Shown here: positions 33,725 to 43,813 of the stretch, one piece after another
How the letters are laid out: the number at the start of each line of letters is the position of its first letter
Numbering within the stretch: the stretch's first letter is position 1
Assembly (NCBI GenBank): GCA_907165275.2
Contig: OU015671.1
Coordinates: forward strand, 8,711,001-8,775,000
Length of the DNA: 64,000 nt
DNA from: Zygaena filipendulae
Lineage: Eukaryota; Arthropoda; Insecta; Lepidoptera; Zygaenidae
Reading direction: 5' to 3'
Made by a program: the position numbers and the translations under genes
The notes under the pieces: model-generated
Databases searched by the model: none
The model's input: only the letters and a program-made list of their open reading frames with translations
What the model was told of the DNA's origin: nothing

Positions 33725-34096
33725 CCTACTAATATTATAAATGTGAAAGTGTGGATGTTTGTTACTCAATCACGCAAAAACGGCTGAACGGATTTGGATG
33801 AAATTTGGCATGCACATTGTCAGGGGAAAGGGGAAATTGTACAGAGAAGGACATAGGGTACTTTTTATCCTGGAATCTCCGCGGGAACTCCAATATTACC
33901 GCGGGTGAAACCACAGGGTACAGCTAATCCTACTAATATTATAAACGCAATCACGCAAAAACGGCTGAACGGATTTGGATAAAACTTGGCATGCACATTG
34001 TCAGGGGTACAGAGAAGGACATAGGGTACTTTTTACCCCGGAATTCCCGCGGGAACTCCAATATTACCGCGGGTCAAACCGCGGGGCACAGCTAAT
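33725..34096 (+). mobile_element. Two tandem Lep1-like Helitron copies
   Basis: Copy 1 (33725-33926) starts TCCTACTAATATTATAAATG and ends GAAACCACAGGGTACAGCTAA. Copy 2 (33927-34096) starts TCCTACTAATATTATAAACG and ends AAACCGCGGGGCACAGCTAA. They are joined head to tail with no spacer; copy 1 has a 16-base GGGGAAAGG-type insertion and copy 2 a 5' deletion. Confidence 0.8.
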
Positions 34097-34180
34097 CTAG
34101 ACACGCGGGCGCGTGTCAAGCCGAAGTTCTCAAACTGACAGAACTGGCGAGCCGCACCGTGTGTAATATTACACGAACCA
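34097..34180 (+). repeat. Helitron 5'-end-like motif, occurrence 1
   Basis: TCTAGACACGCGGGCGCGTG, TCAAGCCGAAGTTCTC, ACAGAACTGGCGAGC, CACCGTGTGTAATATTACAC. It recurs, same strand, at 36227 and 36596. TC at the first position and the association with the helicase remnant below suggest a Helitron start. Confidence 0.5.
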
Positions 34181-35223
34181 TTTGGAGCCACTTTTCATCC
34201 CCCCATAATTCAAAAACTATTTAACATAAACATGTCAAATTTGGCTCATGTATTAAGACTCGCGAGATAAACATGTGCTCCAAATTTCATAAGCACACCT
34301 CATACGGGCTTTTAGATATTAACGTCCAAAAATCGTGATTTTTATCACTGACTGACCTATAGACCAAAATTATAACCGACTTCCAGATGACCTAGGAACT
34401 TGATATTTGGCATCAAGGTAGACTTTTAGGCGTAAACAAAGGGAAAAATCTGAAAACTGGAAAAACTTAAAAAAAATGATAATTATCAATAATTTAAGTT
34501 TTTAGATTTTTCCAATCAAGAAGGTAATATAACAAAGTTAAGTATTGTAGTATGCAACTGGCTAATCAGAATTTTTAAATATTCTTAATGATGTATTTTA
34601 CGTCACTCCATTAAACTGAGTCAAACATTGACAATTAATACTTTCGTTATCAGCACGAATTTTTTATGGTTTATACGTATAAAACTAGCTATTCTCAAGT
34701 TAAAAGTAAATCAGCGTTTGTTTTACGTACGACGTAATACGTATATAATTTATGAATATCTGTGAATATTTTCATCAGTTCACGGAAATATCCATTACAT
34801 ATTATTCAGATTTGACAAAGAAAGTTCTGTATGTAAAAATGATGAATAAATAATTCTTTTTCAAGAATAATACTGCTCCTGGATAGAGACGGTTATTTGG
34901 CTCTTTCGTCCGCCTACGAGTGCGACGTATAATCCTCGAACAGAAACTGTACAGGTACTGTCTAGATGATTTTGACTCCAATATAGAGATATACATGTAG
35001 GCGAGTTTCCTGAGTGACATAGGGTAGGGTAGGGTAGGGGTTTTTATCCCGGAATTACTAAGGAAACTCGAAAATTAGCGCGGGTAAAACAGCGGGCAAC
35101 AGCTAGTGTGCAATGAAATTGTGTATTGTGCAATAAATTTTTGACCTCCTCAAAAATTTCAGGCTACGACAGTACAGAAGAATCTCATTACATTAACGGC
35201 ATAATCCAGCAATTCTTCTTACT
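34181..35223. other. Probable Helitron interior, non-coding, with a Lep1-like 3' end
   Basis: 34181-34400 has CATAATTCAAAAACTATTTA, shared with 36300-36330, so it belongs to the repeat family of the motif at 34097. 35000-35107 is a Lep1-like 3' part (TTTTTATCCCGGAATTAC, GGCAACAGCTAG) next to an (AGGGT)n tract at 35020-35040. The rest is unassigned. Confidence 0.4.
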
Positions 35224-35394
35224 TGGAATGGCAACATGGATTTAAAAGGCAGCTGTATAATTGCAGTCATGTACACTGTGCAAGATTTAGCCGATATAGG
35301 CAAAGTTATGGAAGATGCTTCAATAGCTGCGATTCTACTTCGACTTCTAGGAGGCTTAGGTCCTCAATATGCTCCTTTATGCGCATGGTGACGT
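35224..35394 (+). pseudogene. Possible copia-type Gag fragment
   Basis: A 56-codon stop-free stretch (no ATG at the front) contains VQDLADIGKVMEDASIAAIL followed by a GLGPQY motif, resembling the ...LxDIGxPxxDExxxxxxLxxLPxxY region of the copia Gag family (UBN2-like). It ends in TGA. The flanks carry no other Gag, protease or integrase motif, so this is at best a small relic. Assignment is from motif memory. Confidence 0.4.
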
Positions 35395-35668
35395 AATATA
35401 TCGTGCTACTGGAGTTTGTTGCGCAGCTTTTTCTCTTCAGCCATAGCGCTAGGAAGCTGTGAAGGGTGGATATTTTATGGGTGCTGGCTGCTGTCATAAT
35501 AACTGTAATTTTATTGACGTCAATAAGATACACATTATTGGCCAAATTTCATTAAACGATTTGACTATGACTTTGATTTTGACTTGTCGCAAAAGAATTG
35601 ATGAAGTGAAGTCCGATCTCTTTTATCATTTTAGAAATAAAAAATAGTGTCACTTGGTTGTCTTGTAG

Positions 35669-36046
35669 ATGGTACGAAGTTCACCGGGTCTTCTAGTGTA
35701 TTCTTTTAGTGTCGTCTTCGTCTTGATCGTCTTAAATATTAATTATTTACTACGTAGGTACCTACATTGTACAATGAGTCGTACAATCGAATTACTGGTG
35801 GGTGACACTTTTACGTTACACCAAATTATTTACGTTGGACTTTCCAGAGTTAAAACCTTAGATGGAGTACATCTTATCAATTTAGATCCAAGTCAAATCA
35901 AGGCACAAGAGAGCTCTATTGTAGAGTACAACCGCTTGCGCACGTTATACCGCCCTAACTTGGCCAAATTAACTATAAACAGAAAACGCGTAAAAAAAAA
36001 AAAAACCGATACTGAATGGGCAATTCACTCACTCACAACATTTTAA
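35669..36046 (+). pseudogene. Helitron/Pif1-type helicase C-terminal remnant
   Basis: Within this 125-codon frame, residues about 48-95 read QIIYVGLSRVKTLDGVHLIN, then LDPSQIKA and EYNRLRTLY. The (A/G)LSR(V/T)xxLxGLxLxxxDPxxIKAxxxxxxEYxRLR order is the last helicase motif region of Pif1-like helicases in Helitrons. Residues 1-45 are unrelated hydrophobic sequence, so the ATG is probably accidental and the coding body upstream is lost. Rep and Walker motifs are absent. It ends about 180 bp before the next Helitron 5'-like motif, as expected for the 3' end of an autonomous-type element. Confidence 0.65.
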
Positions 36047-36226
36047 ACATCCAAGAAAATACAGAAAACACAAAAAAGATAGTTTTACCACGGAAACGCA
36101 GAAAAATAAACTAAATTGACAAAAACCATTTTAAGTACCTACTAATAATTTCTGTAAAAAGTTTTTCTTTTCCGATTCATTTATCCATTTCTGTTAATAT
36201 ACAATAATACAGTGACCTATATATCT
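36047..36226 (+). other. Probable Helitron 3' non-coding tail
   Basis: CCTACTAATAATTTCTGTA near 36144 recurs as CCTACTAGTAATTTCTGTAC at 36977, each placed toward the end of a unit that begins with the 34097-type motif. An exact CTAG/CTRR terminus with hairpin could not be fixed. Confidence 0.4.
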
Positions 36227-36595
36227 AGACCCGCAGTAGCGTGTCAAGCCAAGTTCAGGCTAACAGAACTGTCGAGCAGCACCGTGTGTAACTTTTGACC
36301 CCGTCATAATTCAAAAACTATTTGACATAAACATGTCAATATGAATCACGTATTCTCAAATAGAAGCTCTGATTCTTCACTCGTTAGTACGTCACGCGAT
36401 AGGAGCGATGCAGGATCAGGGAAAAAAAATATAATCGTTTATACAGGTGCTGTCTGTCGACAAGAGTTGTAGTGTCATGTCTCCAAAATATTTTACTGCA
36501 TGCGGTGTTTTCTTTAAATGTAAGCAAAATACGTTTTAATTTTAAATGTAACTATTTTTATTCGTGTTTGTTTTATTTATTATTTGATCTATTGA
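36227..36595 (+). mobile_element. Non-autonomous relative, 5' motif occurrence 2
   Basis: TCTAGACCCGCAGTAGCGTG, TCAAGCCAAGTTCAGGCTAA, CAGCACCGTGTGTAAC and CATAATTCAAAAACTATTTG, then unrelated sequence. No coding capacity. Confidence 0.45.
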
Positions 36596-37010
36596 ATCTA
36601 TACACGCTGTAGCATGATAAGCGGAGTTCAAGCTGACAACTGGCGAGCAGCACTGTGTGTAATATTACACGAACCCTGACTTATTCTGCCTGTAATGTAA
36701 GAATCATCAATCAAAATTGATGATCTTCTCAAAATTGATCATCAATCTGAATTGATGGTCTTTGGATTTTATGGTCTTTACATATTTATGTATATGTTTA
36801 TGTGTCTTTACATAGTTGGTATTATATTTATAAAACGAGTAGAATACCAACCTTGATTTGTTTTAAATCCAAACATATTAGTTTCAGTAGATACTTACTA
36901 CCCCGTAAACGGATTGAAATACAATAGATTAACAGAGACCATTTGGTATTAATTTTATTATGAACAAGTACCTAATACCTACTAGTAATTTCTGTACAAA
37001 AAGTAGTGAT
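36596..37010 (+). mobile_element. Non-autonomous relative, 5' motif occurrence 3
   Basis: TCTATACACGCTGTAGCATG, GGAGTTCAAGCTGACAAC, CAGCACTGTGTGTAATATTA at the front and CCTACTAGTAATTTCTGTAC at the back. Local palindromes ATCATCAATCAAAATTGATGAT lie near 36708. Confidence 0.45.
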
Positions 37011-37504
37011 ATCCCATCAAAAACATAAATGTGAAAGTGGAAGCCGAAGTTAGTGCTTAGTTGTCGACTTCGCCGACAAAAGAATTGATATCAAAATAGG
37101 TGCCGAGTTCTGTAGATAATCCTGAAATATATTCAAAGGAGCATAGAACTCGGCTAGTTTTCACATTAAAGTTATCTTTAGCTAGTCAAATTATCTATCT
37201 TTTTTATATTATTATGAGCAAATTACAGTTTTTATACTGTAAGGTCAATAGATCTCACCCCTTCAATATTTAGTTTGCTGGTAAAAACAAGCCAATATCA
37301 AAAATATTTATACTATAGTTTTTAGCCAAATAAAAGATAACTGGTGTGTGAAAACTAGCCAAGTTCTATGCTCCTTTGAATATATTTCAGGATTATCTAC
37401 AGAACTCGGCACCTATTTTGATATCAATTCTTTTGTCGGCGAAGTCGACAACTAAGCACTAACTTCGGCTTCCACTTTCACATTTATGTTTTTGATGGGA
37501 TATT
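37011..37504. mobile_element. MITE with very long inverted repeats
   Basis: Ends ATCCCATCAAAAACATAAAT and ATTTATGTTTTTGATGGGAT. The arms (about 37011-37180 and 37340-37504) remain nearly identical for about 165 bases, e.g. GGAAGCCGAAGTTAGTGCTT against AAGCACTAACTTCGGCTTCC. The central 160 bases are unpaired. TA flanks are visible on both sides, fitting a Tc1/mariner-type target, though not proof. Confidence 0.8.
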
Positions 37505-37810
37505 ATATAAGCAAATATTGCAGTCGTAGAACGAGTAGTGTGCTCATGTTACGTTTCTCTGGGAAAGACATCCCGGTCTAAGCTGAAATCCTTGTAGCGC
37601 GAAATGGAACGCCAGAGGCTTCTTAGCTTCCCAATACTGTCGGTACGTATCAGGCATTGCTGCCTATTGGACATTTCTACCCTATGTTTCTACCTTAAGA
37701 AATGTTAAATGCAGGTTTTACATAGTTACAGAAATATTTTTTCTTCTCCTCATTCTCAGGAGGACAGTAAAGGCAGGACTTATAATCACGTTGATTTGCG
37801 TATTTCATCT
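37505..37810. other. Unassigned sequence
   Basis: No feature recognised. Confidence 0.4.
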
Positions 37811-38205
37811 ATACATATAAAAAGAAAAGATTTGAATTTTGATATGTTTGTTTGTACCTAATGGATAATATCAAAAACTACTTAACCGATTTCAAAACTT
37901 CTTTCTCTTATAGGAAGCTACAGAATCCCTGAGTACTTTTCACCCCAGAATTCCAATTGGAACTTCGAAATTAATACGGGTGAAACCGCGTGGGATCGCC
38001 TAGTAATCAATATAATCCTAACTGATATTATAAACGCGAATGTTCGTTTGTTTGTTACACCTTCGCGCCTTAAATACTCAACCGATCATCATGAAATTTT
38101 GCATACACGTTGCCAGGAGTACAAAGAAGGACATTGGGTACTTCTCCTGGAATTCCCACAGGAGCTTCGAAATCAACGCGGGTCAAACCGCGGGACACAG
38201 CTAGC
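37811..38205 (+). mobile_element. Two Lep1-like Helitron copies
   Basis: Copy 1 (37811-38004): ATCTATACATATAAAAAGAA, AACTACTTAACCGATTTC, GAAACCGCGTGGGATCGCCTAG. Copy 2 (38020-38203): TAACTGATATTATAAACGC, ACCGATCATCATGAAATTTT, AAACCGCGGGACACAGCTAG. They belong to different subfamilies and lie 15 bp apart. The 65-codon frame is Lep1 sequence. Confidence 0.7.
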
Positions 38206-38284
38206 ACCAACTAATAAAATAATTACTTTAAATCCGATGATTTAAATACTTAATTAATTTTATTATCGCTAATTTATTCTTCAC

Positions 38285-38682
38285 TAGCTGTTCACCGTGG
38301 TTTCACGAGCTTTAATTTAGGAGTTTCCGCGGGAATTCCAGGACAAAGAGTACTCTATGTCCTTCTCTGAACTCCTGACAATGTGTATGCAAAATTTCAT
38401 GATGAGCCGTTGAGCCGTTAAGGCGTAAAAGTGTAACAGACAAACAGACAGATAGAGTTAGGTACTTTCGCATTTTAATACCTACTAGCTGTACCCGCGG
38501 TTTCACCCGCGTTAGTTTCGGAGTTCTCACGGGAATTCCGGGACAAAAAGTAGCCTACGTCCTTCTTGCATACACATTTTCAGGAGTACAGTTCATGAGC
38601 CGTCGAGCCGTTAAGGCGTGAAAGCATAACAGATAGACAGACCGAGTTAGGTACTTTTGCATTTATAATATTAGTAGGGATA
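38285..38682 (-). mobile_element. Two Lep1-like Helitron copies, minus strand
   Basis: 38285-38480 (ACTAGCTGTTCACCGTGG to TTTCGCATTTTAATACC) and 38486-38682 (ACTAGCTGTACCCGCGG to TTTATAATATTAGTAGGG) are closely related copies in the same orientation, only a few bases apart. The second may have inserted at the 5' end of the first. Confidence 0.75.
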
Positions 38683-39029
38683 AACTTTCAACACAAAACT
38701 CCTGTTAGTACGTTAATTTTAACTGCGGCATTCCCAAAATTCGCGCCAAACAGACTCGACCGTCAGCAGCTCCACTTCAGAAGCAGACTTCGCTGCATTC
38801 ATAATGTCCTGTTGACGATCAGAAAGTTTGTCGTGAACTGTAAATGCGAGTAGGTACAGTCGACATCGGAAACTGCAGTGGAATATGGTTCATAAATACA
38901 TATAGGTAAAATCGATTTCCAACTGACTTTCTCATTGTAATTCAGGTTATAAATCGTCTCCATTTCATCCGACTCACGCGCACACACACACACACAAACA
39001 GACACACACGCCTGGTTAAACCGTGATCA
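38683..39029. other. Unassigned sequence with AC repeat
   Basis: (CA)n/(AC)n tract at 38980-39010. Otherwise nothing recognised. Confidence 0.45.
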
Positions 39030-39520
39030 TGATGAGGTCAACTACTACCTGACACAAATGATCTCAGGAAATGGTTGCTATCGGGCATACTTACCTCTGT
39101 AAATATAAGCATGACGTATCGCCAATGTGCCCGTCCTGCCCAGGAGTTAGTGAAGATGCAGAGCACATGTTCTTTATGTGTCCTCGTTTTGACCTGGGCA
39201 GAGGCCATTACGAAGAAAATTCAGCCAGAGTCCTTGACAGAAGGTATGCTCTCATTGGAGACAGCATGGCAGGCGACAAGCGCTTTTGCGACGGAAGTTC
39301 TTCAGGAACTCCGTCGGTTGAAAAGAAAGCGGTTGGAAAACAAAACCCGTGACATTAGCACGACGGAAGAGCAGTCGCTAGAGCCTCCCTCCACGAAGTA
39401 ATGCCTAGCGGCGGTTCCGTGGGGGAAGAGGAGGTTGACGCCAGAGGAGGTTTTTAGTCGGTATTGGTGTCATGACATCGAGTCCGACTTACCCAGGTTA
39501 AAAACTGATGATACGTAAGA
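39030..39520 (+). pseudogene. LINE tail remnant (R1/Jockey-like) with 3' UTR
   Basis: Three successive frames hold one ancestral sequence: EVNYYLTQMISGNGCYRAYL (39035-39094), then YLCKYKHDVSPMCPSCPGVS with EDAEHMFFMCPRF (39093-39196), then EEAxxATSxFATEVLQELRR-like sequence (39198-39400). The CxxC...H...C pattern after the reverse transcriptase is the zinc-binding tail of R1/Jockey-type non-LTR elements. At least two frameshifts. 39401-39520 (GAGGAGGTTTTTAGTCGGTA, CGAGTCCGACTTACCCAGG) looks like the 3' UTR. 5'-truncated. Confidence 0.7.
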
Positions 39521-39669
39521 GTATTTTTGTCCAAACCTCTGGAAAAAAACACAAACACACACACACGCGCGAAAACGTTATAACACTAGCAGGCTTTATT
39601 TAGGTCATCCGTCATGTATTGTCTAGATTTGCAGATATGGAATAATAATTTCACAAGTGTCAGAATAGC
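39521..39669. other. AC-rich and unassigned sequence
   Basis: (CA)n tract at 39550-39570; nothing else. Confidence 0.45.
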
Positions 39670-39915
39670 AAACTTCAAGTAGCAGTGGGCCGGGCACATC
39701 GCTCGAAGAACTGATGAACGACGGAGCAGTTCTCGGGTGGCGGCCACGAGCTGGAGGACGCTGCGTGGGTAGGCCTAGGCAAAGAAGACCGATGACTTGG
39801 TGAAGGTCGCGAGACGCCATTGGACGCGGGAAGGGCAGGACCGTTGTGGCGATCCTTGGGGGAGGCATGTGTCCAGCAGTGGACGTCTTTCGGCTGTCAC
39901 GATGATGATAATGAA
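39670..39915 (+). pseudogene. Second LINE C-terminal remnant (RTE-like)
   Basis: WAGHIARRTDERR followed, after frameshifts, by a WRPRAGGR-like piece and by TDDLVKVARRHWTREGQDR, in the order of the GHIARRxDxRW...WRPR...GRPxxRWxDDL...WxxxAQDRxxWR tail of RTE-type LINEs. At least two frameshifts. The long minus-strand frame (39623-39922) over it is a shadow. Confidence 0.65.
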
Positions 39916-39929
39916 GTGTCATTATTAGG

Positions 39930-40215
39930 CTATTTGACCATTTTTTTTTTCCTAATTCTATTTAGTCTTTCAGTTAGATAATAAAAAAAATAATTGACAC
40001 GTATATTTTGCTTTTTCAAATTAATGAGAATATACTTGGATAAAGCGCATTAAAGTTTAGGAGTGGGGGCTTGTAACGTCATATTGTACCTGCTTGTGAC
40101 GTCACGCGACAATTCAACCCAATATATCTTCGTTATTCGTTGCTTACGTAAAAAAAGAAAAAATATGAGTCTAATATTTTTTTTTAATCTACAGAAAGGA
40201 CTAAAAACAAAATTT
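39930..40215 (-). mobile_element. M5 MITE, copy c
   Basis: TTCAGTTAGATAATAAAAA, GACACGTATATTTTGC, GATAAAGCGCATTAAAGTTT, GTGACGTCACGCGAC and GAAAGGACTAAAAACAAAAT correspond to the reverse complement of copy b. Confidence 0.65.
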
Positions 40216-40857
40216 GTCAAATAACGCAACTTTTGGCAGTTGCCACCAATTGGTAAGATATATATTTTGGACTCGATCTAATTAAATACTGATGCATTAC
40301 CTAAGCGTTTCCTTACTGTACTCACATTTACCTACATAAAGCAGTCTACAATGAAATTTACACGAAAGTTAGCGCCGACGGAGGCAAAGGCGAAACTTTC
40401 ATAATAATCCCCTAGCTCCTGTTGGATTTGGTAGAAAAAAAAAACTAAGTAAATTCATTCGTTTTGTCGTCGGTTAAAGTTTCGCAGTTAAATAATTGCA
40501 GATAACTTTATGAATGCAAATAATAATAATATGCAAATCTTCACATATTATAAAAAAAGTCCTACGTCGCGCCTGTCTGTCTGTTCGCGATAAACTCAAA
40601 AGCTGCTGAACCGATTTTTATGCGGATTTCACCAATAGATTGAGTGATTCATGAGACCCGATTTAGGTAAATAAATTGGTCATGTTTTTGTGTAAATTGG
40701 TTGAATTATAATTGTTGGAAGTGTTGGAAAAAGCACGTTGTTACTCTTTCACGCGTTGAGGTTTTCTCTGTGATACGCCTTCGTACATTTGTGCAATAAA
40801 GTTCTTTTTATAAATAAATACCAGGGTCATTTTTTATATACCAAGAATATTTTTATT
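40216..40857. other. Unassigned sequence with Helitron-like 5' fragment
   Basis: 40548-40640 (AAAGTCCTACGTCGCGCC, CTGTCTGTCTGTTCGCG, GCTGCTGAACCGATTTTTAT) is the 5' part of a Helitron-like copy. The rest is AT-rich. Confidence 0.45.
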
Positions 40858-41097
40858 AAATGGACATAGATAAGCAATAGTGTGTTAACCCACACTGGAG
40901 AAATTTTGAGTAAATCGTGTTTTAAAAGTAGGACCGCCATTTGTGTCAACATTTTTTATGTTAAATATTTAGTTACATATTTAAGCAATGTAATAAGGTA
41001 AACACATAATTAAACGTTGCCTAACTCTCAATAAATCATTCTAAATCAATAACTTAATTTTGTGGGTTAATATGTCATTGCTTATCTGCGTCCAATT
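40858..41097 (+). mobile_element. M1 MITE, copy 5
   Basis: Element 40862-41093; flanks AAAT and AATT, one mismatch. A short deletion near 41014. Confidence 0.85.
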
Positions 41098-41504
41098 ATA
41101 AGAAAGCATAAACTATCAAATGCTTCAAAGCGTTCCTCGTTTTATCTTACACCCTGTATATTCAATACTTTGTTTGAATTACGCAAAAGTTTTATACCAC
41201 GGTGTATAATATAGAAATAGGTCACATTATATGGTGGTATTTTCGTTTACAAAAATATTATTATTTCATATTTCATCCCAGAACCGCAAGCTTTCCACCA
41301 CAGCGTCATGCCATTACGTGTAAGTACAACATTTAATTTCGATATGAGTGAATGTGGACCGGTGATGCATTAGTGAATGACATATGTGTTTATAATAAAT
41401 TTATTCCAGCTGCATTTAATGACGAAATAGCGGACGAACTACGAGTGGGCTCGCAACCACTACGCCATACGGTGAAACGAGGTTATAAGCAGCAGTTTAT
41501 AAAC
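41098..41504. other. Unassigned sequence
   Basis: Part of a 77-codon plus frame (41352-41585) that runs into the SINE below. The pre-SINE part (FIPAAFNDEIADELRVGSQP) has no recognisable domain. Confidence 0.35.
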
Positions 41505-41605
41505 ATACCGGATTGGTGCAGTGGTCTACATGCCTCTCCGCTGTTCAAGAGGGGTTCTATTCCCGGTGTGGGTGGATTTTGTTAGACGAACATAATTATA
41601 GGGTT
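41505..41605 (+). repeat. Second tRNA-derived SINE family, copy 2
   Basis: CCGGATTGGTGCAGTGGTC, GCTGTTCAAGAGGGG and GGGGTTCTATTCCCGGTGTG form a tRNA-like head related to the minus-strand copy at 23250-23385. Confidence 0.6.
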
Positions 41606-41821
41606 CGACTTTTCCAGTTTGGGCGTATAATCCGCATGTTTACATATTGCAATATGTAGTAGGTATCAACCATTATAATACATAAATCTATCTACATTTT
41701 ATCTATGTAGATAAAATTTTATGTAGCATTAGGTAGTCAAAAAACGTAAAAAGAATAGAATTAGGTAAATTTTCTTATTGCCCTGCAGACACACAAAATT
41801 TACAATCAAATTTATAATAAA
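41606..41821. other. Unassigned AT-rich sequence
   Basis: Short palindrome ATCTACATTTTATCTATGTAGAT near 41690. Nothing else. Confidence 0.4.
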
Positions 41822-42110
41822 CTAGCTGTGCCCCGCGGTTTCACACGCGTGAGTTGCGGAATTCCCGCAGGAACTCCAAAGTAGCCTAATGTATTCCTTA
41901 CAACATCAGCTAATTAACACTGAAAGTCCCGTCAATATCGGTCCAACCGTTTCGGAGATTCACCCGCGTGAGTTTCGGAATTCCCGCAGGAATTCCAAAC
42001 TTCTTTTATATAAACTTTTTCTTGACAGGGTTTATATAAAACACACAAAAAAAAAACAATTATCCAATTTGGTGCAGTCGTTTGTAAGTTATGCGCTTAG
42101 CAACACATTT
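41822..42110 (-). mobile_element. Helitron-like copy, double-block subfamily
   Basis: CTAGCTGTGCCCCGCGGTTTC, two GGAATTCCCGCAGGAA blocks and ACATCAGCTAATTAACACTG, as at 5284-5570. Confidence 0.7.
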
Positions 42111-42523
42111 GGCGATTCATTTTTATTATACATTATAGATTTAAAAACAAATTAGTTATAAACAAGTTTATTACACAATAACATGTGTAGTGAAATTCCT
42201 GGTTTTGCCCTTGTACCCTTCATTTTCATTTCTCACTGTATCTAAAGAGGTTACATTTAAAAAATTATCATTAAAAATTTAAACCACAAAACATAATGTG
42301 AGTTCATAAAATTGGTCAGCGCCACAGTTTAAATACAAAACAATTTAACCGCAAATCTATTCACAAAATACACATCAAACCCAACCGCGTGCACCGGTCG
42401 ATGACAAGTGAATTAGTAGTACAGTAGCATTATTGCACTCGTAATTACGGTTCTGTCAAAACAGTCGAAATCTCGTCGTGTGATGCAAATTCGGGACAAA
42501 ATATGGGCGACCGACATAGCAAA
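42111..42523. other. Single-copy-looking sequence
   Basis: No feature recognised. Confidence 0.4.
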
Positions 42524-42684
42524 TCTTTATAAAAATGAATCGCTGTTCGTTTGTCTCGCTAAAACTCGAGAATGGCTGGACCGATTTGGCTAATTTTGAT
42601 CTCGAAATATTTGTGGTAGTTCAGGGAAGGTTTAAGAAGAAAATCCAAAACTCACGCGGGTGAAACCGCGGGCACAGCTAGTTT
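42524..42684 (+). mobile_element. Helitron-like copy
   Basis: TCTTTATAAAAATGAATCGC, TTTGTCTCGCTAAAACTCG, GGGTGAAACCGCGGGCACAG, CTAGT. A subfamily different from Lep1 in its 5' half. Confidence 0.7.
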
Positions 42685-43161
42685 TACTATAAAATCAAAG
42701 CCGAATTCTTTCGAAGTTGAAATGTTTTCTTCAAATAAAATAGAAAATTTGTATAAAATTGTCCTTAGCACCGCAAATGGTCTACACAATATTGTTTATT
42801 GCAACTGTACTAGAAGTACTATTTTTATTTTAATATAAAGAATTTAATATTTAGAATTATATAATAGATATCAAGTATTTTAATACAGAGAAAAGGTAAC
42901 CTAACAATAAAAAAAACAAGTTGCCAAACAAAAACAACATTTAATTTCATACATCACAAGAATTTGAGTATTTTGTTAAAGTTTCCCCTTCCATGATTTC
43001 ATCTGTGTGAATGTCGAGATTCCCTGAGGAACTCTTACCGATCTCGGCATAGCTTCAGCGTCCCGACAAAACAAACAAACACAAATATCCTGTGAATATG
43101 ACCTCAATTGGTTCTGTTTTATATTAATAAGATTTTATGTATAGCATCTTTTTCCTGCCAC
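42685..43161. other. Unassigned AT-rich sequence
   Basis: 43005-43060 (GTCGAGATTCCCTGAGGAAC) may be a degraded Helitron-like block. Nothing else. Confidence 0.4.
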
Positions 43162-43372
43162 AAATGGACATAAATAAGCAATAGTGTGTTAACCCACACT
43201 AGAGTAATTTTAAGTAAATCGTGTTTTAAAATTATAGCGCCATTTTGTGCCAAACATTTTTTTATGTTCAATATTTAGTTACATATTTAAACAATGTAAT
43301 AAGGTAAACACATAATTAAACTTTAAACTTAATTTTGTGGGTTAACATGTTATTGCTTATCTACGTCCAAAT
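43162..43372 (+). mobile_element. M1 MITE, copy 8 (internally deleted)
   Basis: Element 43166-43368; AAAT on both sides (43162-43165, 43369-43372). It lacks the ACGTTCTCTAACTCTCAAT block present in the other copies. Confidence 0.85.
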
Positions 43373-43813
43373 ATAAGTTATATAAGTTTTATGTAATTCG
43401 AAGAAAATAAACTGTTTTTAATTTTCTTCATGTTAAATTAACATCAGAGCTTGCACTCTATTCTTTTGAGACTATATGTTTTATTTACAACAAAGTGCAC
43501 TAAATAAGCGAGATGGTAAGTCAACTTGTCCACTGAAGCATTGCACGGCATCCCCCCATTTTTCCACCCCGCTATTTTGTATCGCGCCCCATCCCCCCCT
43601 AAATCCTGGATTGGCTACCCTATCCTATCCATTAGTTAAAGTCTCGGAGGCAGTTCCGTGTTAAATCTCTTACATTTTCACACTTTCCTTTTTTATATCA
43701 GCTACACTGAGCTACAATAATTGACAGTTTAAGATCGCTTACGGTAAAGTATAAAGAGCAACCATTCGTTTAAATAAGCACAATATTTTTTTCTCTAAAA
43801 TCTACAAATCAGT
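43373..43813. other. Unassigned sequence
   Basis: C-rich stretch 43545-43620. No supported gene. Confidence 0.4.

Noticed and set aside
35020..35040. AGGGT repeat as an interstitial telomere tract
   Set aside because: The insect telomere unit is TTAGG; this is a short pentamer slippage tract next to a Helitron-like end.
34181..35660. Full Helitron Rep domain upstream of the helicase tail
   Set aside because: No HUH-type motif or long frame found on either strand; only the helicase tail is defensible.
39623..39922. 99-codon minus-strand frame
   Set aside because: The plus strand carries the LINE tail motifs across frameshifts; the minus frame is accidental.
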